The notes under the pieces were generated by a model. It saw nothing but the letters and a program-made list of their open reading frames with translations, did not search any database and had not been told where the DNA came from. Below are positions 30,300 to 39,329 of a stretch of DNA of 64,000 nucleotides, piece after piece (the stretch's first letter is position 1; the number at the start of each line of letters is the position of its first letter). Source of the DNA: Meridianimarinicoccus sp. MJW13 (lineage in GTDB: Bacteria; Pseudomonadota; Alphaproteobacteria; Rhodobacterales; Rhodobacteraceae). Position numbers and translations under genes: made by a program. The stretch lies in assembly GCF_014901205.1 (NCBI RefSeq), contig NZ_JACNMU010000004.1:1-64000 (forward strand), read 5' to 3'.

Positions 30300-30857
30300 A
30301 TGCTGAAACGTCCTACCCTCGGCGCTGACCTGCGCGCCCTGCGCAAGACGCGGGGGCTGACCCTGACCGAACTGGCAAGCCGCATCGGCAAATCCGTCGG
30401 CTGGCTGAGCCAGGTGGAGCGCGATCTCACCCGCCCCGCGACCGGGGATCTGGAATGCATCGCCGATCGGCTGGGCGTGCCGCTGTCGCTGCTGACCGGC
30501 CCCGCGCCCCATGCCCCTGATGAACATGGCCGCATCGTGCGCGCCAGCGGGCGGCGTCGCATCGGCCCCATGGGGGGCGGTTTGAGCGAGGAACTGCTGT
30601 CTCCCGATCTGACCGACAGCTTCGAGATGATCCGCTCGACCTTCGCGCCGGGCAGCACCTCGGACGGTACCCTGCGCCGCGAAACCCAAGAGGTCGGGTT
30701 CATGATCTCGGGGCAACTGGCGCTCTGGATCGACGGCCACACCTTCACGGTCGGTCCCGGCGACAGCTTCCGCATCCGGCATCAGCCCTTCCGCTGGTCC
30801 AATCCTTTCGATGATCCAGCCGTCGCGGTCTGGGTCATCTCTCCTCCGGTCTATTGA
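30300..30857 (+). CDS. XRE-family regulator with C-terminal cupin domain
   Basis: A 185-residue transcription regulator: helix-turn-helix at about 8-62 (LRALRKTRGLTLTELASRIG, then VGWLSQVERDLTRPATGDL) and a small-molecule-binding cupin at about 105-183 (VGFMISGQLALWIDG, then GPGDSFRIR). PuuR-like XRE-cupin proteins control polyamine and amine catabolism operons, and this gene is the first of a row whose next genes are DMGDH-like and MttB-like, only 14 bases downstream. It probably senses the substrate of that operon. AGGAG precedes ATG 30300, and an inverted repeat lies just upstream. An alternative in-frame start lies inside the repeat. Confidence 0.92.
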   Translation: MLKRPTLGADLRALRKTRGLTLTELASRIGKSVGWLSQVERDLTRPATGDLECIADRLGVPLSLLTGPAPHAPDEHGRIVRASGRRRIGPMGGGLSEELLSPDLTDSFEMIRSTFAPGSTSDGTLRRETQEVGFMISGQLALWIDGHTFTVGPGDSFRIRHQPFRWSNPFDDPAVAVWVISPPVY

Positions 30858-30871
30858 AGAAAGGCGACGCC

Positions 30872-33319
30872 ATGGCAGATCTTCCCGCAAAAGCCCGCGT
30901 GGTCATTATCGGTGGCGGTGTGGTCGGTGCTTCCTGCCTGTATCACCTTGCCAAGCGCGGCTGGTCTGATTGCGTGCTGCTGGAGAAGAACGAACTGACG
31001 GCGGGCTCGACCTGGCACGCGGCGGGCAATGTGCCGACCTTTTCGAATTCCTGGTCGATCATGAACATGCAGCGCTATTCGACCGAGCTGTATGCCCGGC
31101 TGGGGGCCGAGGTCGACTATCCGATGAACTATCATCAAAGCGGCTCGATCCGGCTGGCCCATACGCCCGAGCGGATGCAGGAGTTTCAGCGCGCCTGTGC
31201 CATGGGCCGTTATCAGGGCATTGCCATGGAGATCTGGACGCCCGAAGAGGCCAAGGCGCGCTATCCGTTTCTGGAAACCCACGATCTGAAGGGGGTTCTG
31301 TACGACCCGACCGACGGCGACATCGACCCCGCGCAGGTGACGCAGGCGCTGGCCAAGGGCGCGCGGCAGATGGGGGCGCGGATCCACCGCTTCTGCCCCG
31401 CCACCGGCGTGACCCAGCGGCCCGACACCGGCTGGATCGTGCACACCGATCAGGGCAATATCGCCTGCGACTACGTGGTGAATGCCGCCGGGTATTATGC
31501 GCAGCGGGTCGGTGACTGGTTCCTGCCCTATGGCGGACGCCGGGTGCCGATGATGGTGATGAGCCACCAGTACCTGCTGACCGACGAGGTGCCCGAGGTC
31601 GAAGCCTGGTCCAAGGCCCATGGTGGCAAGCTGCCGCTGCTGCGCGACGTGGATGTGTCCTACTACCTGCGGCAGGAAAAGCACGGCTTCAACCTTGGCC
31701 CGTATGAGCCGAACTGCCGAGCGCATTGGGTTGAGGATGATGATCCGATGCCCGAGGATTTCAGCTTCCAGCTCTGGTCTGACGATCTGGACCGGATCGA
31801 GGATATCGTGGTCGATGCCATGGCGCGGGTGCCGCTGATGGCCAGCGCGGGCGTGTCGCGCGTCATCAACGGGCCGATCCCCTATGCGCCGGACGGATTG
31901 CCGCTGATCGGCCCGATGCCCGGTGTCAGGAACGCTTTCGAAGCCTGCGTGTTCACCTTCGGCATCGCCCAGGGTGGCGGCGCGGGCAAGGTGCTGTCGG
32001 AATGGATCGTCGATGGCCGCACCGAATGGGACATGTGGTCTTGCGATCCGCGCCGCTTCACCGATTACACCGATCCTGACAATTGCGTGCAAAAGGGGAT
32101 GGAGGTTTACGGCAACGAATACGCCATCCACTTCCCGCACCACGAATGGCCTGCGGCGCGGGATCGCAAGCTGTCGCCGAACCACGCCCGGATGGTCGCC
32201 GAGGGCGGACAGATGGGCGTCTACAACGGGTGGGAGCGCGCGAATTGGTTCGCCCGGCCCGGCGATGACACCTCACAAGCCGCGACAAAGACCTGGGCAC
32301 GGAACGGCCCGTGGGAGTCTCGGGTGCGCGAAGAATGCGAGGCCGTCCGCGACGGCGTCGGGGTGATCGACCTGTGCGGGTTTTCGCGCTTCAGCCTGTC
32401 GGGCGCAGGGGCGGCGGATTGGTTGCGCGGGCGCATCACCGGGGCGTTGCCCAAGGTCGGGCGGCTGAACCTGATCTATTTCGCCGACGACCGGGGCCGC
32501 ATCGTGACCGAGATGTCCTGCATCCTGCGGGGCGAAGATGACTTCCTGCTGATGACCGCCGCCGTTGCGCAGTGGCATGATTTCGAACTGCTATGGCGCG
32601 CGCTGCCCGAAGGGCTGGTGCTGCGTGATCTGTCTGCCGAGACGACGACGATGCTGGTGACCGGTCCGCAATCGCGCGATCTGTTGGGACGGATCGCCGA
32701 GGCCGACCTGTCGCAGGGCTGGCTGAACCATCAGGCTGCGCGTGTGGCGGGGCAGGACTGCCTGCTGGTGCGGGTCTCTTTCGCCGGGGAACTGGGCTGG
32801 GAGGTGCATTGCCCCATGTCCGGTGGGGCGGCGATTTACAATTCGCTGAGGGATGAAGGCGCCACGCCGGTCGGGATGTATGCACTCAACTGCCTGCGGA
32901 TCGAAAAAGGCTATCGCAGCTGGAAGGGCGATCTGTCGTCAGACTATTCGATGCTCGAGGCCGGGCTGGGCCGCTTCGTCAAGCTGGACAAACCGCAGGA
33001 CTTTCCCGGCAAGCAGGCCTTGCAGGCCGAACACCAACGCGGGGCCGCGAAGGCCTTTGTCACGCTGGTGGTCGATGCCGGGGACTGTGACGCGCCTTAC
33101 ATGTCCTGCATCTGGAAGGACGGGCAGATCGTGGGCGAAACCACCTCTGCCGCCTATGGCTACCGGGTTGGCGCCGCGATAGCACTTGGCATGGTGCGCG
33201 CCGACTGCGCCGTGCCGGGGACAGAGCTGGAGGTCGAGATTTTCGGAACGCGCCACAAGGCGCAGGTGCAACCGGATGGCCCGTTGTGGGATCCGGACAA
33301 CACCCGCCTGCGGGCCTGA
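30872..33319 (+). CDS. Dimethylglycine/sarcosine dehydrogenase-like FAD protein with GcvT domain
   Basis: An 815-residue oxidase or dehydrogenase. Residues about 5-380 are a DAO-type FAD domain (VVIIGGGVVGASCLYHLAK and GSTWHAAGNVPTF, whose Trp-His pair carries the covalent flavin in characterised relatives). The C-terminal half is a folate-binding GCV_T/aminomethyltransferase fold (TGPQSRDLLGRIA, FAGELGWEVHCP, RIEKGYRSWKGDL). Such enzymes demethylate secondary or tertiary N-methylamines and pass the one-carbon unit to tetrahydrofolate. It is 14 bases after the XRE-cupin gene and just before an MttB-like gene. Exact substrate is unknown: the loop after WHAAG (NVPTF) differs from dimethylglycine dehydrogenase. 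AAGAAAGGCG precedes ATG 30872. Confidence 0.85.
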   Translation: MADLPAKARVVIIGGGVVGASCLYHLAKRGWSDCVLLEKNELTAGSTWHAAGNVPTFSNSWSIMNMQRYSTELYARLGAEVDYPMNYHQSGSIRLAHTPERMQEFQRACAMGRYQGIAMEIWTPEEAKARYPFLETHDLKGVLYDPTDGDIDPAQVTQALAKGARQMGARIHRFCPATGVTQRPDTGWIVHTDQGNIACDYVVNAAGYYAQRVGDWFLPYGGRRVPMMVMSHQYLLTDEVPEVEAWSKAHGGKLPLLRDVDVSYYLRQEKHGFNLGPYEPNCRAHWVEDDDPMPEDFSFQLWSDDLDRIEDIVVDAMARVPLMASAGVSRVINGPIPYAPDGLPLIGPMPGVRNAFEACVFTFGIAQGGGAGKVLSEWIVDGRTEWDMWSCDPRRFTDYTDPDNCVQKGMEVYGNEYAIHFPHHEWPAARDRKLSPNHARMVAEGGQMGVYNGWERANWFARPGDDTSQAATKTWARNGPWESRVREECEAVRDGVGVIDLCGFSRFSLSGAGAADWLRGRITGALPKVGRLNLIYFADDRGRIVTEMSCILRGEDDFLLMTAAVAQWHDFELLWRALPEGLVLRDLSAETTTMLVTGPQSRDLLGRIAEADLSQGWLNHQAARVAGQDCLLVRVSFAGELGWEVHCPMSGGAAIYNSLRDEGATPVGMYALNCLRIEKGYRSWKGDLSSDYSMLEAGLGRFVKLDKPQDFPGKQALQAEHQRGAAKAFVTLVVDAGDCDAPYMSCIWKDGQIVGETTSAAYGYRVGAAIALGMVRADCAVPGTELEVEIFGTRHKAQVQPDGPLWDPDNTRLRA

Positions 33320-33336
33320 CGGTGGCGGCGCGCGGG

Positions 33337-34881
33337 ATGGCTGACCCCACAAGAAAGCGGCGCGGCGGTGGGCGCGCGGCAAGGCTGTCCGCGCGTGCGG
33401 CCCCGCTGCCTGCGGACCTGCGCCCGGTACGGCCGGGGCTGGAAGGCGGGCGCTACAAGGTGCTGGACGACGCTGATGTTCTTCGCATCCACAGCGCTGC
33501 GCTGGACGCGCTGGAACAGATCGGTCTGGCCAATGCCCCCGCCTCGGGGGTTGATCTTCTGACCAGAGCCGGGGCCGTTCTGGGCCCCGATGGCCGCCTG
33601 CGGTTTCCCCGCGCACTGGTCGAAGACATGCTGGCCTGCGCGGCCAAGGCGGTGGTCCTGCCGGGGCGGGATCCGGCCTTTGATCTGGACGTCTCCGGCA
33701 ACCGCGTGCATTTCGGCACCGCCGGGGCCGCGGTGCATGTGGTGGACCCGGTCACGCTGGACTACCGCGAAAGCACGACGCAGGATCTCTATGACGCCGC
33801 GCGTCTGGTACAGGCGCTGGACAACGTGCATTTCTTCCAGCGGCCCATGGTGTGCCGGGACATCACCGACAATTTTGAACTGGATACCAACACCATCTAT
33901 GCGGCCTGCGCCGGCACCACCAAGCACATCGGCACCAGTTTCGTGGGCCCCGAAAACCTGCCCGGCTGTCTGGAGCTGCTGCACCTGATCGCGGGCGGCG
34001 AGGCCGCCTTTCGGGCGCGGCCCTTCGTGTCGAACACCAACTGCTTCGTGGTGCCGCCGATGACCTTCGCCACCGAAAGCTGCGAGGTGATGGAAATCTG
34101 CGTTCGCGCCGGGATGCCGGTGCTGCTGCTGTCCGCCGGGCAGGCCGGGGCCACGGCGCCGGCGCCCATCGCGACCGCCGTGGTGCAGGCGGTGGCCGAA
34201 TGTCTGGCCGGCGTTGTCTATGTCAACGCCATCTGTCCCGGCGCACCGGCGATCTTCGGCACCTGGCCTTTCGTGTCGGACCTGCGCACCGGAGCCATGT
34301 CCGGCGGATCGGGCGAGCAGGCACTGCTGACCGCCGCGTGCGCCCAGATGCACAAGTTCTATGGCCTGCCGGGCGGGGCGGCGGCGGGCATTGCCGACGC
34401 CAAGCTGCCCGACATGCAGGCCGGGTGGGAGCAGGCGATCTCGAACACCATGGCGGGCTTGTCGGGGCTGAACATGGTCTACGAGGCCGTCGGCATGCAT
34501 GCCTCGCTGCTGGGGTTCTGCATGGAAAGCCTGGTTCTGGGCAACGATCTGCTGGGGCAGGTTCTGCGCTGTGTGCGCGGCATCGAGGTTACCGACGACA
34601 CCGTCAGCATCGACGTCATGAAAGCCGTCTGCCTGGGCGGGCCGGGGCATTATCTGGGGCAGGATCAGACCCTGAAACTGATGCAAAGCGAATACGTCTA
34701 CCCCGACGTGGCCAACCGCATGAGCCCCAAGGAATGGGTCGAGGCCGGGCAGCCGCAACTGCTGGATCAGGCCCGCGCCCGCAAGGAGGCGATCCTGGCC
34801 AGTGCGCCGCATCACCTGTCCCCCGATCTCGAGACCCGCCTGAAATCTCGCTTCAACCTTGTGACCCTGTCCCACAACTGA
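33337..34881 (+). CDS. MttB-family (non-pyrrolysine) methyltransferase
   Basis: A 514-residue member of the trimethylamine methyltransferase family (MttB, COG5598), with no in-frame amber codon, so of the non-pyrrolysine type related to glycine-betaine methyltransferase. Recognisable blocks: EQIGLANAPASGVDLL at the start, VHFGTAGAAVHVVDP, and VYVNAICPGAPAIFG with TWPFVSDLRTGAMSGGSGEQ later. Family members remove a methyl from quaternary amines and hand it to a corrinoid protein. Here it sits between two DMGDH-like genes, 17 and 16 bases away, suggesting one pathway. No corrinoid protein or corrinoid-activating gene is in the window. Start ATG 33337 has no clear ribosome site; GTG 33322 is possible. 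Confidence 0.82.
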   Translation: MADPTRKRRGGGRAARLSARAAPLPADLRPVRPGLEGGRYKVLDDADVLRIHSAALDALEQIGLANAPASGVDLLTRAGAVLGPDGRLRFPRALVEDMLACAAKAVVLPGRDPAFDLDVSGNRVHFGTAGAAVHVVDPVTLDYRESTTQDLYDAARLVQALDNVHFFQRPMVCRDITDNFELDTNTIYAACAGTTKHIGTSFVGPENLPGCLELLHLIAGGEAAFRARPFVSNTNCFVVPPMTFATESCEVMEICVRAGMPVLLLSAGQAGATAPAPIATAVVQAVAECLAGVVYVNAICPGAPAIFGTWPFVSDLRTGAMSGGSGEQALLTAACAQMHKFYGLPGGAAAGIADAKLPDMQAGWEQAISNTMAGLSGLNMVYEAVGMHASLLGFCMESLVLGNDLLGQVLRCVRGIEVTDDTVSIDVMKAVCLGGPGHYLGQDQTLKLMQSEYVYPDVANRMSPKEWVEAGQPQLLDQARARKEAILASAPHHLSPDLETRLKSRFNLVTLSHN

Positions 34882-34897
34882 CGGAGGCCGTCGCCGC

Positions 34898-37342
34898 ATG
34901 TCGCTGCCTACCCAAGCCCGCGTTGTCATCATCGGAGGCGGCGTCATCGGCTGCTCCGTCGCCTATCACCTGGCCAAGCAGGGCTGGACCGACGTGGTTC
35001 TGCTGGAGCGCAAGCAGCTGACCAGCGGCACCACATGGCATGCCGCCGGGCTGATCGCGCAATTGCGGGCCACGCGGAACATGACCCGGCTGGCGAAATA
35101 CTCGCAAGAGCTCTATGGTGCGCTGGAAGCCGAGACCGGGGTTGCCACCGGCTTTCGCCGCTGCGGCTCGATCACCGTCGCCCTGACCGACGAGCGCCGG
35201 GAAGAGATCCTGCGGCAGGCCTCGATGGCGCGGGCCTTCGGGGTGGAGGTCGAGGAAATCTCACCGGGCGAGGTGGCAGATCGCTATCCGCATCTGAACA
35301 TCGACGGTGTCACGGCCGGGGTCTGGCTGCCCCGCGACGGGCAAGGCGATCCGGCCAATATCGCGCTGGCGCTGGCCAGGGGCGCGCGCCAGATGGGCGC
35401 GCGGGTGGCCGAACGGATCAAAGTGACCGGCGTGGCGCGCGATGGCCGCCGTGTCTCCGGCGTGGATTGGGTTGGGGAAGACGGCACCAACGGCCATATC
35501 GCCTGTGACCATGTCGTGAACTGCTCCGGGATGTGGGGCCATCAGGTGGGCCGGATGCTGGGCACCAATGTGCCGCTGCACGCCTGCGAGCATTTCTACA
35601 TCGTCACCGAAAGCATCCCCGGCCTGACCAGCCTGCCGGTGCTGCGGGTGCCCGATGAATGCGCCTATTACAAGGAAGACGCGGGCAAGATCCTGCTGGG
35701 CGCTTTCGAGCCGCTGGCCAAGCCCTGGGCCATGGACGGCATCCCCGAAAGCTTCGAGTTCGACCAGCTGCCCGAGGATTTCGACCATTTCGAGCCGATC
35801 CTCGAAGCCGCCGTGAACCGCATGCCGATGCTGGCCGAGGCGGGCATTCACACGTTCTTCAACGGTCCCGAAAGCTTCACGCCGGACGACGCCTATCACC
35901 TTGGGCTTGCCCCCGAGATGGACAATGTCTGGGTCGCCGCCGGGTTCAACTCCATCGGCATCCAGTCGGCGGGCGGGGCGGGCATGGCGCTGGCACAATG
36001 GATGGAGGCGGGCGAAAAACCCTTCGATCTGGGCGACGTGGATATTGCCCGGATGCAGCCGTTTCAGGGCAACCGGCACTATCTGTTCGAACGGTCGAAG
36101 GAAACGCTCGGCCTGCTTTATGCCGACCATTTCCCCTATCGCCAGAAAGCCACGGCGCGCGGTATCCGCCGCACACCGTTCCATCACCATTTGCAGGAGC
36201 TCGGCGCGGTCTTCGGCGAACTGGCCGGGTGGGAGCGCGCCAACTGGTTCGCCCGCGACGGGCAGGCGCGCGCCTATGACTATTCGTGGCAGCGGCAGAA
36301 CTGGTTCGACAATGCCGCCACCGAGCATCAAGCCGTGCGCGAGAACGTCGGGCTGTACGACATGTCCTCCTTCGGCAAGATCCGGGTCGAAGGCCCGGAG
36401 GCCGAGGCTTTCCTGAACCATGTGGGCGGTGGCGATGTCGCGGGCCCCGTGGGCAAGATCACCTACACCCAATTCCTGAACCCCGCCGGTGGGATCGAGG
36501 CGGATGTGACCATCACCCGCCTGTCGGAAACCGCCTTTCTGGTTGTGACGCCCGCCGCCACACGGTTGGCCGACCAGACATGGCTGGCCCGGCACCGGGG
36601 TGACTTCCGCGTCACCCTGACCGACATGACCGCCGCCGAAGGCGTGCTGGCGGTGATGGGACCGTTGTCGCGGGAACTGCTGCAACGGGTCTCGCCCAAT
36701 GATTTCACCAACGCGGTCAACCCGTTCGGCACCGCGCAAGAGATCGAACTGGGCATGGGTCTGGCCCGCGCCCATCGGGTCAGCTTTGTCGGAGAGCTTG
36801 GCTGGGAGATCTACGTCTCGGCCGATATGGCGGGCCACGCCTTCGAAACCCTGTGGGAGGCCGGGCAGGAACTGAACCTGAAACTGTGCGGGATGCACAT
36901 GATGGACAGTTGCCGGATGGAGAAAGGCTTTCGCCACTTCGGCCATGACATCACCTGCGAGGATCACGTGCTGGAGGCCGGGTTGGGCTTTGCCGTGAAG
37001 ACCGACAAGCCCGATTTCATCGGCCGCGACGCGGTGCTGCGCAAGCGCGAGACCGGGCTGCAGAACCGGCTGGTGCAGTTCAAGCTGACCGATCCCGAAC
37101 CGATGCTCTACCATGCCGAGCCGATCCTGCGCGACGGCGCGGTCGTGGGGCATCTGACCTCGGGCGCCTATGGCCATCATTTGGGCGCGGCGATGGCCAT
37201 GGGCTATGTGCCCTGCGCCGGAGAAAGCGCGGCGCAGGTGCTAGCCTCGACCTATGAGATCGAGGTTGCGGGCGTGCGCGTCAGGGCCGAAGCCAGCCTT
37301 GCGCCCTTCTACGACCCCAAGGGCGCCCGCCTGCGCGGCTGA
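34898..37342 (+). CDS. Second dimethylglycine/sarcosine dehydrogenase-like FAD protein
   Basis: An 814-residue paralogue of the first FAD protein in this operon, with the same layout: DAO-type FAD domain (VVIIGGGVIGCSVAYHLAK and GTTWHAAGLIAQLRAT) and C-terminal GCV_T domain (FVGELGWEIYVS, SCRMEKGFRHFGHDI, SGAYGHHLGAAMAMGYV). The WHAAGLIAQLRAT block is closer to sarcosine or dimethylglycine dehydrogenases than that of the first protein, so this one may take the dimethyl or monomethyl product. GGAGG precedes ATG 34898. It ends the operon; a GC hairpin about 70 bases on may terminate transcription. Confidence 0.88.
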   Translation: MSLPTQARVVIIGGGVIGCSVAYHLAKQGWTDVVLLERKQLTSGTTWHAAGLIAQLRATRNMTRLAKYSQELYGALEAETGVATGFRRCGSITVALTDERREEILRQASMARAFGVEVEEISPGEVADRYPHLNIDGVTAGVWLPRDGQGDPANIALALARGARQMGARVAERIKVTGVARDGRRVSGVDWVGEDGTNGHIACDHVVNCSGMWGHQVGRMLGTNVPLHACEHFYIVTESIPGLTSLPVLRVPDECAYYKEDAGKILLGAFEPLAKPWAMDGIPESFEFDQLPEDFDHFEPILEAAVNRMPMLAEAGIHTFFNGPESFTPDDAYHLGLAPEMDNVWVAAGFNSIGIQSAGGAGMALAQWMEAGEKPFDLGDVDIARMQPFQGNRHYLFERSKETLGLLYADHFPYRQKATARGIRRTPFHHHLQELGAVFGELAGWERANWFARDGQARAYDYSWQRQNWFDNAATEHQAVRENVGLYDMSSFGKIRVEGPEAEAFLNHVGGGDVAGPVGKITYTQFLNPAGGIEADVTITRLSETAFLVVTPAATRLADQTWLARHRGDFRVTLTDMTAAEGVLAVMGPLSRELLQRVSPNDFTNAVNPFGTAQEIELGMGLARAHRVSFVGELGWEIYVSADMAGHAFETLWEAGQELNLKLCGMHMMDSCRMEKGFRHFGHDITCEDHVLEAGLGFAVKTDKPDFIGRDAVLRKRETGLQNRLVQFKLTDPEPMLYHAEPILRDGAVVGHLTSGAYGHHLGAAMAMGYVPCAGESAAQVLASTYEIEVAGVRVRAEASLAPFYDPKGARLRG

Positions 37343-37411
37343 GCCGGGACGTGGCGCCAGCTCCACAGCCAGCTTGCGCCACTGCCGGTTTACGGCAATG
37401 CTGATGTCAAT

Positions 37412-37430
37412 GGGGCGGGGCCGCCGCCCC
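37412..37430 (+). terminator. GC hairpin after the amine operon
   Basis: GGGGCGG-GGCCG-CCGCCCC, 70 bases after the second DMGDH-like stop and before the thioesterase. Tail is CTGATTTCAG, not a clear T-run. Confidence 0.45.
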
Positions 37431-37490
37431 CTGATTTCAGGCATTTGGCGTGGCTTTCTCGCGCCGGGTTCGGAAAGGAGGCAATCGGGC

Positions 37491-37949
37491 ATGAGCGACA
37501 AACAGGGCCCCGCGACGCGGGATCGGTTCCGGGTCTTTCGCCCGCTTCAGACCCGCTGGATGGATACGGACGTCTACGGCCATGTGAACAACGTCATCCA
37601 CTATTCGCTGTTCGACACGGCGGTGAACGGCTGGCTGATGGAGGAAGGCCTGCTGAACCCGCGCACCTCGGACAGTTACGGGCTGGTGGTCGAAACCGGC
37701 TGCCGCTATTTCGCCGAACTGCGCTTTCCCGACCTCGTGACCGCCGGGTTGCGGATCGGCAAGCTGGGCAACAGCTCGGTCCGGTTCGAGATCGGATTGT
37801 TTGCCAATGACGATCTGACGGCCGCGGCCGAGGGCTTTTTCGTCCATGTCTACGTGCGCCGCGACACCCATCGCCCCACCGCCATCGACGGCCAGCGCCG
37901 CGCGGCCTTCGAAGCCCTGATGGACCACACGGGAAAACCACCGGGGTGA
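37491..37949 (+). CDS. 4-hydroxybenzoyl-CoA-type (hotdog) acyl-CoA thioesterase
   Basis: A 152-residue hotdog-fold thioesterase. The signature near residue 24 is RWMDTDVYGHVNNVIHYSLF: the Asp-x-Asp and Gly-His-Val-Asn-Asn arrangement of the YbgC/4HBT-II group, where the Asp is catalytic. It probably hydrolyses an acyl-CoA; the substrate cannot be read. Excellent ribosome site (GGAAAGGAGG) eight bases before ATG 37491. It is followed on the same strand, after 96 bases, by the antiporter and Rieske-fusion genes, and may or may not be co-transcribed. Confidence 0.87.
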   Translation: MSDKQGPATRDRFRVFRPLQTRWMDTDVYGHVNNVIHYSLFDTAVNGWLMEEGLLNPRTSDSYGLVVETGCRYFAELRFPDLVTAGLRIGKLGNSSVRFEIGLFANDDLTAAAEGFFVHVYVRRDTHRPTAIDGQRRAAFEALMDHTGKPPG

Positions 37950-38045
37950 TCGCGCATCGTTCAGCCATTGTGACTGAGCGAAGTCGCCCATTGACGGTAT
38001 CGTCGCCGATACACCCGGTGTGAGCGCCGGAAGGAAGGAACCGGG

Positions 38046-39329
38046 ATGGGATTGATCCTGCTGTGCTTGGTCACCGCCGCCTACTGCATGTTCGGCAAGC
38101 GGCTGGAACAGACGATGGTGACCGGCCCGATGATCTTCATCGCGCTTGGCGTCGTGCTGAACCAGGCCGGGCTGTACGATGCGGTCTATGGCGAAGAGGC
38201 GCTGCATGTGGTGGCCGAACTGGCCCTGATCCTGCTGCTGTTTCTGGATGCCGCCCAGACCAACCTGCGGGTTCTGGCCCGCAGCCACCAATGGCCCGTA
38301 CGGATGCTGCTGCTGGGACTGCCGCTGGCCTGGCTGCTGGGGGCCGGGGCCATTCACCTGATCCTGCCCGACTGGCCGCTGATCTTCGCGCTGCTGATGG
38401 CCGCCATCCTGACGCCCACGGACGCGGCCCTGGGGCAGGCGGTGGTGTCGAACCCCGACGTGCCCGAACGTCCGCGCCGGGCGCTGACCGTGGAAAGTGG
38501 GCTGAACGATGGTCTGGCGCTGCCGCTGATCCTGCTGCTGGCCTCGATCGCGGGATCGATCGTCACCCACGACGCCCGCGATTGGGCCGTCTTCGGGCTG
38601 AAACAACTGACCCTTGGGCCGCTGGCGGGCATCGCGATCGGCTGGCTGGGCGGGCGGGTGCTGATCTGGGCCAAGAACACCCATGCGACATCGAAAGCCT
38701 ATGAGGGTATCGGCGCCATCGCCCTGGCCACCGGCACCTACCTTCTGGCCGATCTGATCGGCGGCAACGGTTTCATCGCGGCCTTCACCGGCGGGCTGGT
38801 CTTTGGCCATGTGGTCAAGGATCGGTGCCACTTCGTCTATGAATTCACCGAGAACGAAGGCCAGATGCTGGCCTGGGGTGCGTTCTTCCTGCTGGGGGTC
38901 ACGCTGGTGCCCGATGCGTTGCCGCATCTGGGGCTGGGGGAACTGGCGGTGATCCTGGCCAGCCTGTTCATCACCCGGCCGCTGGCGATCTGGCTGTCGC
39001 TGGCAGGCACCGATGCCGCGCCCATGACCAAGATCTTTTTCGGCTGGTTCGGCCCGCGCGGGCTGGCCACGGCGCTGTTTGCCTTTACGGTGATGCCCGA
39101 TATCGGCGCGGAATGGGGCGAACGGATCCTGTACCTGGCCATCAACACGGTCTGGATCAGCGCGCTTCTGCACGGGCTGACCGCCGTGCCCGCCGCCCGC
39201 GCCTATGCCGCGCGCCTGTCGGAACTGACGCCCAAGGCCGAACTGGCGCCGATCAAGGCCTCGGCCAAGCCGCTGCGCACCCGAAACCTGCCACCCCGAA
39301 ACGCCCCTCGCTCAGGAGATGACCCATGA
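38046..39329 (+). CDS. CPA-type Na+(K+)/H+ antiporter
   Basis: A 427-residue integral membrane protein with about twelve hydrophobic segments. Family signatures are ALILLLFLDAAQTNLRVL (helix 3), ILTPTDAALGQAVV (helix with the conserved TPTDA) and VESGLNDGLALPLILLL (the catalytic ND motif of CPA1 exchangers of NhaP type). The cytoplasmic C-terminus is short and basic. It should exchange a monovalent cation for protons across the inner membrane. GGAAGGAACCGGG precedes ATG 38046. Its stop overlaps the start of the Rieske-glutamate-synthase-like gene by four bases, so both are translationally coupled. Confidence 0.9.
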   Translation: MGLILLCLVTAAYCMFGKRLEQTMVTGPMIFIALGVVLNQAGLYDAVYGEEALHVVAELALILLLFLDAAQTNLRVLARSHQWPVRMLLLGLPLAWLLGAGAIHLILPDWPLIFALLMAAILTPTDAALGQAVVSNPDVPERPRRALTVESGLNDGLALPLILLLASIAGSIVTHDARDWAVFGLKQLTLGPLAGIAIGWLGGRVLIWAKNTHATSKAYEGIGAIALATGTYLLADLIGGNGFIAAFTGGLVFGHVVKDRCHFVYEFTENEGQMLAWGAFFLLGVTLVPDALPHLGLGELAVILASLFITRPLAIWLSLAGTDAAPMTKIFFGWFGPRGLATALFAFTVMPDIGAEWGERILYLAINTVWISALLHGLTAVPAARAYAARLSELTPKAELAPIKASAKPLRTRNLPPRNAPRSGDDP

